Assembly: GCA_016866495.1 (NCBI GenBank)
Contig: VGMG01000001.1
Coordinates: forward strand, 133,486-177,493
Length of the DNA stretch: 44,008 nt
From: Chlamydiota bacterium
GTDB taxonomy: Bacteria; Chlamydiota; Chlamydiia; Chlamydiales; RGXB01
Direction of reading: 5' to 3'
Both the position numbers and the translations under genes were made by a program. The notes beneath the pieces are model-generated. The model was not told where the DNA came from, searched no databases, and saw only the letters and a list, made by a program, of their open reading frames with translations. This document shows positions 34,714 to 43,477 of the stretch, one piece after another. Position 1 is the first letter of the stretch; every line of letters starts with the position of its first letter.

Positions 34714-35226
34714 TTAACCTTGGCAAGGTGAAATCCCGCACTGCAGAGCTGTTGTAACTACATTAGCAAATGTTATAAAAATTAATAGAAATGCGCCCAG
34801 TTTCTCAGGAACTGTTAAATGGAGATGCTCCTGATTGTCTTTGGAATCGACGTGCAGAATTTGAACAAGCGCTACCCCGAAAATACAGCAAAAAAAGACG
34901 ATGAACGCCCAAACATAAAGACTGAGGCCTAAAACAGGAGTACCAAACGTGGGAAAGTTAGGGCAAGCATGAAATGAGATTTGTCGCAACGACACGCTCA
35001 TACCAAAAAGAGCCGAAAAAATAATTAAACCATAGTGGGATCCTTTGAGCCCAAAACGCAGATTCATAAAAGCTCCGCTAGCCACACCAATCATTCCAAC
35101 CCTTTGCAGCATGCATAGAGGGCAGGGCAACTCGTTGGCTAGATATTGGTGGGCATAAGCTGCTAATAAAACAAAGAAAATAATGTAAATTACAACAAAG
35201 TTTAAGAGTCGCTTTATTTCTGTCAT
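34714..35226 (-). CDS. DsbB-family disulfide bond formation protein
   Basis: An inner-membrane oxidoreductase of 170 residues with four membrane helices. It has the first-loop pair Cys35/Cys38 in ELPCPLCMLQR, Cys88 in SFHACPNFP on the second loop, and Cys163/Cys168 in QCGISPCQ at the C-terminus. It would pass electrons from a DsbA-type partner to quinone, but no DsbA gene is next to it. Its ATG overlaps the stop of the small DUF5993-like gene by four bases (ATGA). It has cysteines that the shorter DsbB-like protein at 4894-5292 lacks. Confidence 0.88.
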   Translation of the reverse strand: MTEIKRLLNFVVIYIIFFVLLAAYAHQYLANELPCPLCMLQRVGMIGVASGAFMNLRFGLKGSHYGLIIFSALFGMSVSLRQISFHACPNFPTFGTPVLGLSLYVWAFIVFFCCIFGVALVQILHVDSKDNQEHLHLTVPEKLGAFLLIFITFANVVTTALQCGISPCQG

Positions 35227-35378
35227 AGACGAATCCCCAGTTTATTTGTCATGTGGTGAAACAAAACAACTAACGAGCATAGGAGTGAGAAAATAAAAAG
35301 AAGTTGTGTTCCGCGGTGAACGCGCAATAGAATAAGGATTTGTAAGATTCCAAAAAGTAAAAAAAGCGAAAACATCAT
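35223..35378 (-). CDS. Small two-helix membrane protein, DUF5993-like, coupled to dsbB
   Basis: A 51-residue reading frame, starting at an ATG preceded by GAAAGG seven bases upstream and ending at a TGA that overlaps the dsbB ATG by four bases. It has two hydrophobic helices (FSLFLLFGILQILILL and LFIFSLLCSLVVLF) with a basic loop, and ends HHMTNKLGIRL. The size, the HH-rich end with NxLxI, and the position directly before a DsbB gene fit the DUF5993 family, as I recall it. Role is unknown; a link to DsbB assembly or function is inferred. The gene is too short for most automatic length cutoffs. It follows the ABC-F gene after 66 bases. Confidence 0.75.
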   Translation of the reverse strand: MMFSLFLLFGILQILILLRVHRGTQLLFIFSLLCSLVVLFHHMTNKLGIRL

Positions 35379-35444
35379 AAACTAGCCTTTCACTTCTAGA
35401 TAAATTAAAGCTAATTTTTAAATAGAATAATTTATGTGGGTGCT

Positions 35445-37130
35445 CTAGTAGTGCTTTTCCCATTTTTCAAACAGCTCATCTAACTCTTTTTTCAGACTTA
35501 GGTGATGTTTGCATAGCTTTTCAAGTTCATGCGGAAGAGCCACCCCAAGTTTTTCCTCAGTAAGACGAATCTCTTCTTCAAGCTTTTCGATTCGTTGCTC
35601 GATTTCTCTTGTGGAACGTTTTTTCTCTATCGGAGAGAAGGAGGATTGTGAGGAAAGGCTTTTTAACTCTTTTTTGGCCTCTTGTAGTTTTTGTTGCCAC
35701 TGCTGAAAATCGCTAAAAAGATACCCCGAATCTTTATTGACTCCTAAACCTAAGTATTGGCTGGATAAAGAACTCAAGAAGTATCGGTCGTGGGAGATCA
35801 CTACAACAGCCCCCTCAAAATCTTGCAAAGATTTTGTCAGTAGATCGATCATCTCCATATCGAGATCATTTGTGGGCTCATCTAGAAGGAGAACATCCGC
35901 AGGTTTTAGCATGAGCCGAGCTAAGATAGCACGTGCCCTCTCTCCTCCGGATAGAACCTCGATATCTGTTAAAAGCCGATCTGCGGGGAAGCGAAATTTT
36001 TTCGCCCAGGAGATGATATGCATCGCTTTTCCCTGGTAAAACACGGTGTCGGCAAGGTGCCCTGTAAGAGCCTCTTGCAGAGTCATCCCTTTTTTGGGAA
36101 GAGCCTCTTTCATTTGGTCAAAATAGACCACTCTTAAATCCTCTTTCCATTTTACTGTCCCTTTGTCAGGAGAGATCTCTTTCATGAGTATTTTTAAAAG
36201 AGTGCTTTTTCCCGAACCATTCATTCCGAGAACTCCCAGCCGGTCTTTTCTAAAGATCTCTAGATTAAAATCCTCGAACAGGGTCCGTTCTGAAAAACTC
36301 TTGTAAACATGCTTGAGCACAATCAATTTTTTTGAAGTCGAATCAGATTGACTGAATGTAGCTAAAGAGCCTTGTTCACGGTTTCTTTCCTTAAAATCTC
36401 TGACCTCTTCTTTGAGCGAGCCGACGTCTTTTATCCTGGTGAGCGATTTGGCGGTCCTGGCAGGGGCTGTGCGACCAAGCCACTCGAGCTGTTTTTTTAA
36501 TTCTTGTTCCAAAGAGTGTGCTTTTTTGGACTGACTCAGATCGTAGGCCTCCTTCTCCTTTAAGTAGCTAGAATAGGGACCCTCAACAAAAAAATGCCCT
36601 TTAGGATAGCGTTGATTCATCTCTAAAGTAGCGTTAGTCACACGGTCCAAAAAGACACGATCATGACTGACTATTAACATAGGGGTAGTCACGGTATTGA
36701 GCATCTCCTCTAACCATAATATTCCCTCCAAGTCCAAATGGTTTGTAGGTTCATCAAGCAAAAGCAAAGAGGGCTCTTGATCGAGAGCGTGAGCGATAAG
36801 GTATTTCCTTTTTTGGCCACCGGAGAGCTTTGAAGGATCAACGTCTAGAGGAAAACCAAATAAATTTTTTCTGTAAGCACTGAGCTCGAGCTGTAAAATG
36901 TCGGCCTGCTGGGCAGCATAAGCCGCTTTTACCCCTTTTCGATAAATAACTTTACCTTCGTCTTGTGTCTCAAGTCCCTGTAGAATTCTTAAAAGGGTGC
37001 TCTTTCCGGAGCCGTTTGGCCCCACAATTCCGATTTTTTGATGGTCGTAGACACTAAAGCTTAGGTTGTCAAAAAGACTTTTTGATCCAAAGGATTTTGC
37101 GAGATTTTGTACGCTCAGAAGAATTTGCAT
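35445..37130 (-). CDS. uup: ABC-F ATPase, Uup-like
   Basis: A soluble protein of 561 residues with two ABC ATPase cassettes and no membrane domain, typical of ribosome-associated ABC-F proteins. Walker A motifs are GPNGSGKST near 36 and GMNGSGKST near 306; signatures are SGGQKRK and SGGERAR; both Walker B regions read LLLDEPTN. The linker between them contains a coiled, basic segment. The C-terminus (about 475-561) is a charged helical coiled coil (EIEQRIEKLEEEIRLTEEKL), as in Uup, which binds DNA and acts in recombination or ribosome quality. It is the first gene of the probable operon leading to rlmN. Confidence 0.9.
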   Translation of the reverse strand: MQILLSVQNLAKSFGSKSLFDNLSFSVYDHQKIGIVGPNGSGKSTLLRILQGLETQDEGKVIYRKGVKAAYAAQQADILQLELSAYRKNLFGFPLDVDPSKLSGGQKRKYLIAHALDQEPSLLLLDEPTNHLDLEGILWLEEMLNTVTTPMLIVSHDRVFLDRVTNATLEMNQRYPKGHFFVEGPYSSYLKEKEAYDLSQSKKAHSLEQELKKQLEWLGRTAPARTAKSLTRIKDVGSLKEEVRDFKERNREQGSLATFSQSDSTSKKLIVLKHVYKSFSERTLFEDFNLEIFRKDRLGVLGMNGSGKSTLLKILMKEISPDKGTVKWKEDLRVVYFDQMKEALPKKGMTLQEALTGHLADTVFYQGKAMHIISWAKKFRFPADRLLTDIEVLSGGERARAILARLMLKPADVLLLDEPTNDLDMEMIDLLTKSLQDFEGAVVVISHDRYFLSSLSSQYLGLGVNKDSGYLFSDFQQWQQKLQEAKKELKSLSSQSSFSPIEKKRSTREIEQRIEKLEEEIRLTEEKLGVALPHELEKLCKHHLSLKKELDELFEKWEKHY

Positions 37131-37225
37131 GAAACTACTATAAAGGATTTGTTCTTTTTTTTTGAGGGAATCAAATCCTTATTCAAATATACTCTTTTTT
37201 GCGTGAGAAAATCGACGGCCTTAAA

Positions 37226-37873
37226 ATGTTTTTGAAAATATTCATGAGTTTGGTGACCGCTACAACCTTTGCTCAAAAAGAGGAAAATCCTCCACCCGCT
37301 GAAGGAAAAAAAATTACAGTTGCCCTTTTAGGTAGCGATCGGAATGGAAATGATAAAAACATTAGTCTCGAGGTAAAAAAGCTTGCTAAAGAGATCGACC
37401 CAAAAAAAGTAAGATTTATTTACAATGGGGGTAACGTTGGGTTAAGATACTTTTTCGTTCAAGAATTTACCTCCAGAGGCGGAGAGGTAAGTGCTTATAT
37501 TGTTTTGAACGAGAAAAATAAAACACCTTCTTCATTTGCCTCACAAATTTTTTCGAATGATTCCCAAAGAATGCAACAAGTCTATAACGATAGCGATCTT
37601 TTCTTGGTTCTTCCTGGCGGAATGGAGACAATAGGGGAGATGGGGTTTGTTATCGACCAGAATGCCTCAAAAAATAAAACTCTAAGACCTTTGATTGTAT
37701 TCGATGTAAACCAATACTATACCCGTTTTTTTCAGTTTATTGAGTACGTAGAGAAGCAGGGTTTTATGGATCATAAACGCCTATTTAGACGATCGGTCAA
37801 GCAAGAGAACGAGATCACCAAAATTTTATCGCAGATTTATTTTGAGTCTAATAAGGAGAGCAAGGGAAAATAA
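37226..37873 (+). CDS. LOG/lysine-decarboxylase-fold protein with a signal peptide
   Basis: A 215-residue protein that starts at the ATG at 37226, nine codons inside a longer TTG-initiated frame; this choice gives a clear signal peptide (MFLKIFMSLVTATTFAQ). The rest follows the LOG family, whose members cleave ribose 5-phosphate from nucleotides: GGNVGLRYFFVQEF, an Arg in SQRMQQ, and LPGGMETIGEM in place of PGGxGTxxE. The first Gly of GT is Glu here, and only one Glu of the motif remains, so activity is doubtful. LOG enzymes are normally cytoplasmic, so a signal is unusual. It is followed by a strong hairpin and converges on the 1173-residue gene. Confidence 0.7.
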   Translation: MFLKIFMSLVTATTFAQKEENPPPAEGKKITVALLGSDRNGNDKNISLEVKKLAKEIDPKKVRFIYNGGNVGLRYFFVQEFTSRGGEVSAYIVLNEKNKTPSSFASQIFSNDSQRMQQVYNDSDLFLVLPGGMETIGEMGFVIDQNASKNKTLRPLIVFDVNQYYTRFFQFIEYVEKQGFMDHKRLFRRSVKQENEITKILSQIYFESNKESKGK

Positions 37874-37879
37874 ACTTTC

Positions 37880-37903
37880 AAGATCCCCCTGAAGGGGGAT
37901 CTT
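37880..37903. terminator. Hairpin between converging genes
   Basis: A perfect inverted repeat AAGATCCCCCT-GA-AGGGGGATCTT lies seven bases after the LOG-like stop. The GC-rich stem is very stable, but no T run follows on either strand. It probably terminates or protects the ends of both converging transcripts. Confidence 0.6.
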
Positions 37904-37921
37904 AAAGTGTCAATTATGGGT

Positions 37922-40900
37922 TTAATTCGAAGAAATAAACCTTCCTAATACAGTTTTAACACTCACATCGTGAATCAACGGATCGGTCAAGTGGTCGATA
38001 ACTCCGTCCATATAACCATTGAGAATTCGGGTTACTTGCCCTTTAGCCATATTTAATAGAGAAGAATCTTTAAGAAGCGAGATATCTACCTCCACCTTTT
38101 CTAGAGATTCTTTTACAAGGTGGCTGAGAACGCTTTCATCTGCAAATATAGACTGAAGTTGGGTAAGGTTCTGATTTTTGGTCACTTCACAACTCAAACC
38201 TTCAAAATATCTCTCCCACTTTACCAATGCGCTAATATTTCTTTCGAGTTCTACTAGGTCATCTTGAGTTGGTTTTAGGTTATTTTTGAAAGTTTTATGG
38301 AGACTCTCTATTTTTCCATAAATCTCTTCAAGTTCTCCAATCAGATTTTGACCCTCTGTTAGTCTCTTTAAGGAGTGTCTATTTTCGTTGGTCTGTTTTT
38401 TTAAAGATTCGAGCCTACTGTAGGTACTTTCGAGGGCCTGCTTGCGCAGTTCAACAGCATCTTCTTTAGCTGTTAAAACTGATTGAAGGCTCTCTTTGCA
38501 AAGGGATAAGTGTTGGAAATGATTTGTAGGTTGAAATCGTAGTGCTTTAACAGCAAAATAGTCTTGTAATTTTACAGAGCAACCTAGAGCCTCCTGAAGC
38601 TCGGACTGGATAGGTGTTAATCTTTTTAAGAAAAGCTCACGGTCCACTGGGGCCAGCTTGTTACCTTTAATTTGGCTATTTTTCAAGAGCTCAAGTTGCA
38701 AGGTCATCGATTGGATATCTTCACGAATTTTCGTCGCAGCCGATCTTCGATTATCGTTGTCAGAAGATGGTGCCTGAAGCCTTCCAAGTACATCTCTAAC
38801 AGAAGGAATTAATACAATTTTTTGGATGTTTTCCATCGACTCTACCTGCAAGGGTTTATTTGATAGAGCCGTATCGATACCTCTATCGATAGCAATTTCA
38901 AGAATACTACGGAGCAGACGGTCAATGGAGCCCTTTTCTGATGCAATCTGTGATTGAATGGTTTCTTGTGAATCAGTGTCATTACTTTTTAATGAAGATA
39001 TAGATGTTTCGAAAACAGATTTTAGTTGCGTTTCAATAGAGATATCCTCAGTGATCGATGAGTAAATACTCATGAACAGTTCGTTGAGAACCTCTTTATT
39101 TTTATCAATCAAAAACTCCTCAACTTTTTCAATCGCCGGAGGATTGCTCATATAGCTGCGCACCTGATCTGATGTTGTGAACCCTTTGAGGCGACGAAGT
39201 TTGTTGATGTGATTGCATAGAGCCTGGATTTCCTTGATCTCACCTCCATGTAGTGGTGCAGAAGAAGATCCTTTAGCGGTTTGGTTTTTTTGCATATCGG
39301 TGTAGGCATCGGCTAACTCCTCGCGTAACGAGCGGAGAATAGTGAGTTCAAGCTGTGTAGAACGGTTTCTTTTTGTGGTAACACTACCCATTATAATACC
39401 AACTGCATCGGTCTCTTTAAGCAATTTATTTGATAGCCAGGACATCAGCTTGTTTGGAAAGAAGTCTAATAATTTTACAACTGGAAGAAGAGCTTTTAAA
39501 AATGTTTCACCCGGAACCCCTTTGATCAATTTGAGGTAGCCCTCCTCAAGCTCAACTCTAGGGAGGTAGGAGGAAACAACTTTGTCTGCTACTTTAGTTT
39601 TGATCTGTTCTTTTGTTAGACCTTTATAGAAAAGTGGATAGGCAGAAACCTTATTAAGTGTAGTTTCTAGAGATCCCGGCGGAAGCATTCCCGGTTTTGC
39701 CTCACCGATGAAGCGGTACATTTCCAAAACGTTGGATAACGATTCATTCACAAGCTCAAATAAAAGCATATTTTTGGAACTGCGGTTTTGTTTGAGATGT
39801 TCCAAATCGCTGCGCATCTCGCTCAAAGTTTTATTTGTGGAGGCAGTGATAATTTTTTGAGAAAACCATAAGAAAAAATTTAAAGCCAGCTTCGAGCCGA
39901 AAATAAATCGTTTAAACCAACTGATAGTGCGGTCATTTTTTATCTTATTTCGTAAATGTTGTAGCACTAGCGTAGAGTCGGCGTCCTCGTTTTGTGCATT
40001 CTGTTGAATGATCTCTTTAGCGATCAAGGCGAAGTCGTATTGGTCTTCACCTTTTTTATCCAAAAAGAAATTCACCAGCGATACAGTCGAAAAACCTGAG
40101 AAGGCCTGAATGAATCGTTTTGCAGTGATATCTGTGAGTTCTTTAGCCTGCGTAATATTTTTTGGTCGACTACTATGGGTATGAAGATCCTCTCGCTGAA
40201 GAGGCCCTGCCGTTAGAGGGACTTCTGGGCCCGAATAGACTCTCACCCCTTGAATGGATATGGGTGGAAGGGAGCTTAAAGAGGCTCTGAGATCACTAAA
40301 AGCAATCTGAACCATGTCTGGCGAATGTTCAATCGCATGTTTCAACGCTTCAAATTTATCCTCGATGGATTTTAGATGAGGCTTCAACTGCGGTGATGAT
40401 TCACTAAATTTTTGCACTTTTTCTAGAATAGAGAGTAGCACTGGGATCAGTAGGGAAGATCCGATCAATCGAAAACGTGGATGTTCAAGGAGAGTTTCGA
40501 ATCTATCAAGGAGACTTAAAGGGAGCTCCTCTGATGCGGACCTTGAAGGATTATGAGGGGCAGCAGGAATACGCGCTGCCAAAGAGGGGTGAATGAGGCG
40601 AGCTACTTGTTGCAAACTTTCGGGGGCGTTTTGAAGAAAACTGGTAAAAAGTCTATTTGCTCCAGGAGCTTGCTGTGATAAAGGGCCGCTCGATGCGTCC
40701 GAAACGGGAAGCACGCCAAGCACTAGATCCGCGAAAAGGGTATAATGAGAAGCCATTTCTACAAGATCTTGAGTGGTATTGGATATACCAAAGTTCTCAT
40801 GTGTAAGATCGAGCTGAACCATTACAGCGTTTTGTAAAGAAGCAAATACGTCGACTGTTATATCCTCAGGGGATTTTATCTCTTTGAAAGCATTTATTTG

Positions 40901-41443
40901 ATCTGTCCTAGCATATTTTTCCACAAACTCTTTCAACCAAGAAAAAATAGCCTCTTTTTCGTTCATATTCTGAAGAAGTCTTTGACCCTTTCTAAAAAAT
41001 GTTTTTCTCTCGATTGGGCCAGAAACAAAATAGGAAAATGCTCCCTTTAGCAACTTGACACCTAAACCTCTCAGCTTACCCTCAGGCGGTAAGGCGTTGT
41101 ACCGTTCCAGATAAAGCTCTTTTTCCTTAGCATTTGCTCCAAAAAGTTTCGCCCATATAGGAAGGGTGAAGGGGGCCTCTTCTTTAGGTTTTAAGGCTTG
41201 CAATTGGGCCAAATGGAGCAATACTGAGTGCTTGGATTCGGTCTTCGTGAATGTATGTTTAACTGGAAATTTTGTATGTGCCTGACCAGGAGTGGGTTGA
41301 GAAATAAATTTAAACCGCAAATTAGAAAAATTGCTATTGACCCCGATTTGGTTCAATTTAGAGCATTGAGCGATCTTGGCTAGACCTCCTAAAAGAGTTG
41401 GCCTAGATTGGGGGGCACTCGGAGAAGAATTAATGGAAGACAT
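37922..41443 (-). CDS. Large hypothetical coiled-coil protein (1173 residues)
   Basis: I recognise no domain. The N-terminal 100 residues are Ser/Pro- and Lys-rich and probably flexible. The rest is strongly helical. A hydrophobic, aromatic stretch near 530-545 (SKLALNFFLWFSQKIIT) could insert in or touch a membrane. The last 400 residues carry long charged coiled coils (LRKQALESTYSRLESLKKQ, LKRLTEGQNLIGELEEIYGK). There is no signal peptide. Large helical proteins with disordered N-termini are frequent among candidate secreted proteins of chlamydia-like bacteria. The promoter contains a perfect TATAAT about 30 bases before the start. Confidence 0.75.
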   Translation of the reverse strand: MSSINSSPSAPQSRPTLLGGLAKIAQCSKLNQIGVNSNFSNLRFKFISQPTPGQAHTKFPVKHTFTKTESKHSVLLHLAQLQALKPKEEAPFTLPIWAKLFGANAKEKELYLERYNALPPEGKLRGLGVKLLKGAFSYFVSGPIERKTFFRKGQRLLQNMNEKEAIFSWLKEFVEKYARTDQINAFKEIKSPEDITVDVFASLQNAVMVQLDLTHENFGISNTTQDLVEMASHYTLFADLVLGVLPVSDASSGPLSQQAPGANRLFTSFLQNAPESLQQVARLIHPSLAARIPAAPHNPSRSASEELPLSLLDRFETLLEHPRFRLIGSSLLIPVLLSILEKVQKFSESSPQLKPHLKSIEDKFEALKHAIEHSPDMVQIAFSDLRASLSSLPPISIQGVRVYSGPEVPLTAGPLQREDLHTHSSRPKNITQAKELTDITAKRFIQAFSGFSTVSLVNFFLDKKGEDQYDFALIAKEIIQQNAQNEDADSTLVLQHLRNKIKNDRTISWFKRFIFGSKLALNFFLWFSQKIITASTNKTLSEMRSDLEHLKQNRSSKNMLLFELVNESLSNVLEMYRFIGEAKPGMLPPGSLETTLNKVSAYPLFYKGLTKEQIKTKVADKVVSSYLPRVELEEGYLKLIKGVPGETFLKALLPVVKLLDFFPNKLMSWLSNKLLKETDAVGIIMGSVTTKRNRSTQLELTILRSLREELADAYTDMQKNQTAKGSSSAPLHGGEIKEIQALCNHINKLRRLKGFTTSDQVRSYMSNPPAIEKVEEFLIDKNKEVLNELFMSIYSSITEDISIETQLKSVFETSISSLKSNDTDSQETIQSQIASEKGSIDRLLRSILEIAIDRGIDTALSNKPLQVESMENIQKIVLIPSVRDVLGRLQAPSSDNDNRRSAATKIREDIQSMTLQLELLKNSQIKGNKLAPVDRELFLKRLTPIQSELQEALGCSVKLQDYFAVKALRFQPTNHFQHLSLCKESLQSVLTAKEDAVELRKQALESTYSRLESLKKQTNENRHSLKRLTEGQNLIGELEEIYGKIESLHKTFKNNLKPTQDDLVELERNISALVKWERYFEGLSCEVTKNQNLTQLQSIFADESVLSHLVKESLEKVEVDISLLKDSSLLNMAKGQVTRILNGYMDGVIDHLTDPLIHDVSVKTVLGRFISSN

Positions 41444-41474
41444 ATTAAAGCCATATATTATTCATTTTGGGTCT

Positions 41475-41480
41475 ATTATA
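41475..41480 (-). promoter_or_regulatory. Candidate -10 box for the 1173-residue gene
   Basis: On the minus strand a perfect TATAAT lies 31 bases before the ATG at 41443, giving a leader of about 25 bases. The -35 region is only a T run. The housekeeping sigma factor of chlamydiae uses a similar -10. Confidence 0.5.
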
Positions 41481-41668
41481 CACTAAAAATTTATAATAAA
41501 AAATAAAAAAAACATTTTAATTATGAGGTGGTCTTTTTAATTGGGAATGAGCAAGTTACGATAAAATGCACTTTTTTTGCCTAAGTTTACTCTTTTAAAA
41601 AACTTAACTAATTAAAGGCTAACTGTTTGCCTTAAAATATATAAAAAAGCTACTATTCTCCAATTTTA

Positions 41669-41678
41669 CCCCCCCCCC
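41669..41678 (+). repeat. Homopolymer tract of ten C residues
   Basis: Ten C in a row stand against an otherwise AT-rich background, immediately before TATATAAA and about 155 bases before the ATG at 41833. Tracts of this length are prone to slippage. Confidence 0.9.
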
Positions 41679-41832
41679 TATATAAAAAAGAGGTGCTTAA
41701 GGTAAAGGATGGGCTAAATTTTGGTCATTTAAGACCTTGAGGACCCATCGCAACTTCAAAAAAGGCTGGAATGGCTTAGGCTACTATTTTTCCCAACCGC
41801 CCCTTATCGCACTTGATACACAAGAGGACATC

Positions 41833-42930
41833 ATGACGAGTATGGAAGCTTCTATCGATCTCAGCACCCATTTTTCACCTGAGGTACACGAGATAAAAAC
41901 AAATCCCGCCTTGAAACGGGGCTTGAAAAGAACTTTTTTTCGGCTCGATCCTAGCCAAAAACGGGGGGATCAAAGAGTTGTTTTTTTGATCCAAGGACTT
42001 GTTGCTTTGGATGGGATTCTATTTAATATTCGAAAAGTATACAGGGAGAATTGGGTTAAAATAAGTAGTCCTACTTTAATTGCAAATCAATCGATTGTTG
42101 ACGAAATAGCACAGGATAAAGGCCTGGATACAAGACAACAGGCTGAGGAGGTTATTGTGCTTTCTCTTGGGAGGTGTCCAGCTTATCTTCATACATCCGA
42201 AGATTTGCACCGTGAGGTGAGGGTGATGAAAACTGGGCTCTCCCCATTTTTAAGCGAATTAAGGACCGCTTGGGACGATAGGATCGTGGACCGTCTGCAG
42301 CAAGTTTTTTTCGATGCATTAGAGAACATTTATGAAAGCTTTCACAAAAATAAGATCACAAGACGAAATGAGATGTTTCGCTCTGTCAAGAGCTTATGGA
42401 TAAGCTCTTTTTACGAAGTTTCTCATCTCATGAATTCTGGTATTTCAGAGATAATAGGTCTTGAATACAGCCAAAAAGTCGCTGAAAAAAAAGATAGTTG
42501 GAGCCGGTTACACCATTCTTTAGGCCTTGCGTTGTATACTCTAAAAGCTCCCGTATCAGCTTCACTGATGTCTCAACTTTTAACACCGAGTGATCTTTTT
42601 AAATTTTTAAGCCTTGAGATGTCTTACCAGATCACCACTAACCCAAAAAGCATGGATCTAGTGGTATGCTTAGATGAAAAAAATACCCCACTTTATTGCG
42701 GCATAATTGTCGACCCCACAGTCAAGACGGTCCGCTATTTTATCACAGGACTCAAAGAGGAGGGAAAAAATCCTCTATTTTTGGATGGAGGAGATGTTCT
42801 TCAGCCTTCTGAGACGGTCACAAATTTTGTGAGTATGGGTCACCATTATGCCCTGATGATGAATGTGCCAATTCATACCGTGTTTTCCGACGAGGTTGCT
42901 AAAATGGTATTTTTTGAAAAACGCAAGTAG
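41833..42930 (+). CDS. Hypothetical soluble protein
   Basis: A 365-residue protein that I do not recognise. The start chosen is ATG at 41833, with AGAGGA closely upstream; an in-frame TTG at 41737 would add 32 residues with no good ribosome site. The protein has no signal peptide or membrane helix. It mixes helical parts (RLQQVFFDALENIYESFHKN) with a C-terminal beta-rich part (MDLVVCLDEKNTPLYCGIIV, VKTVRYFITGL). It lies downstream of the C10 tract and converges on a PAP2 gene whose stop is only eight bases away, leaving little room for terminators. Confidence 0.7.
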   Translation: MTSMEASIDLSTHFSPEVHEIKTNPALKRGLKRTFFRLDPSQKRGDQRVVFLIQGLVALDGILFNIRKVYRENWVKISSPTLIANQSIVDEIAQDKGLDTRQQAEEVIVLSLGRCPAYLHTSEDLHREVRVMKTGLSPFLSELRTAWDDRIVDRLQQVFFDALENIYESFHKNKITRRNEMFRSVKSLWISSFYEVSHLMNSGISEIIGLEYSQKVAEKKDSWSRLHHSLGLALYTLKAPVSASLMSQLLTPSDLFKFLSLEMSYQITTNPKSMDLVVCLDEKNTPLYCGIIVDPTVKTVRYFITGLKEEGKNPLFLDGGDVLQPSETVTNFVSMGHHYALMMNVPIHTVFSDEVAKMVFFEKRK

Positions 42931-42937
42931 AATTTTT

Positions 42938-43477
42938 TTAGGCTTTCAGTAGCCATTTTAAAGGAGCCCTAGCCTCAAAAAAGCGAAGGATAGGGTTAGA
43001 TATTTTCGGAATGAAAAACCCTAAAATCAGTCCAACCAAAACGTCAGTGGGGTAGTGAACGTTTTCTATCACCCGAACGAATGCCATGGGGAGCAGAAAA
43101 GGCCAATAACGGGGGCGAAAAACAGATAAAAATAGACCCAGTGCTGCTGCATGTGAGGAGGGGAATGAAGAGTGCACTTCTTTAAAACTTAAAAAATGAA
43201 GGCTAAATACATCCTCATTAAGATAGGGTCTGGATCTTCCTACAAAACACTTAATTCCATACAGAAGCGGGTAGAGCCAAAGTGAGGCGAACGCCGCTCT
43301 GCGGATTTTTTCGTTTTTGAATTTTGTATAGAGTAGGCATGCGATGAGAATAAGGGAGTGGAGTTTTGGTTCGATGAGGAGGGTGAACAATCTCTCAATG
43401 GAAGGTGAGCTGATTTTTTGAAAAAAACGGGCCTGCGAGTCCAGAATTCTCGCCACTTCAATGATATTTTCCCACAC
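42938..43477 (-). CDS. PAP2-family phosphatase
   Basis: A 179-residue membrane phosphatase with about five hydrophobic helices. All three PAP2 motifs are present: KCFVGRSRP (Lys76-Pro84), PSSHAA (106-111) and RVIENVHYPTD with Arg135, His141 and Asp145. Such enzymes act on undecaprenyl diphosphate, phosphatidate or similar lipids. The only plausible start is GTG at 43477, with a poor ribosome site (TAGGTA). The first 238 bases are overlapped, in another frame of the same strand, by the end of the preceding gene. Its sequence type differs from the PAP2 protein at 30591-31298. Confidence 0.87.
   Translation of the reverse strand: MWENIIEVARILDSQARFFQKISSPSIERLFTLLIEPKLHSLILIACLLYTKFKNEKIRRAAFASLWLYPLLYGIKCFVGRSRPYLNEDVFSLHFLSFKEVHSSFPSSHAAALGLFLSVFRPRYWPFLLPMAFVRVIENVHYPTDVLVGLILGFFIPKISNPILRFFEARAPLKWLLKA

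Larger units (their letters stand above)
41444..41832. other. AT-rich intergenic region with a C10 tract
   Basis: About 390 bases between two divergent genes with no supported gene of its own. It contains the TATAAT for the minus-strand gene and a run of ten C residues at 41669-41678, directly followed by TATATAAA. A weak open frame from a TTG at 41737 leads into the next gene but lacks a good ribosome site. Confidence 0.6.

Noticed and set aside
35242..35463. 73-residue minus-strand frame between dsbB and the ABC-F gene
   Set aside because: It overlaps the end of the ABC-F gene and has no ribosome site or membrane pattern; the 51-residue frame at 35223-35378 in another frame has a good ribosome site and couples to dsbB.
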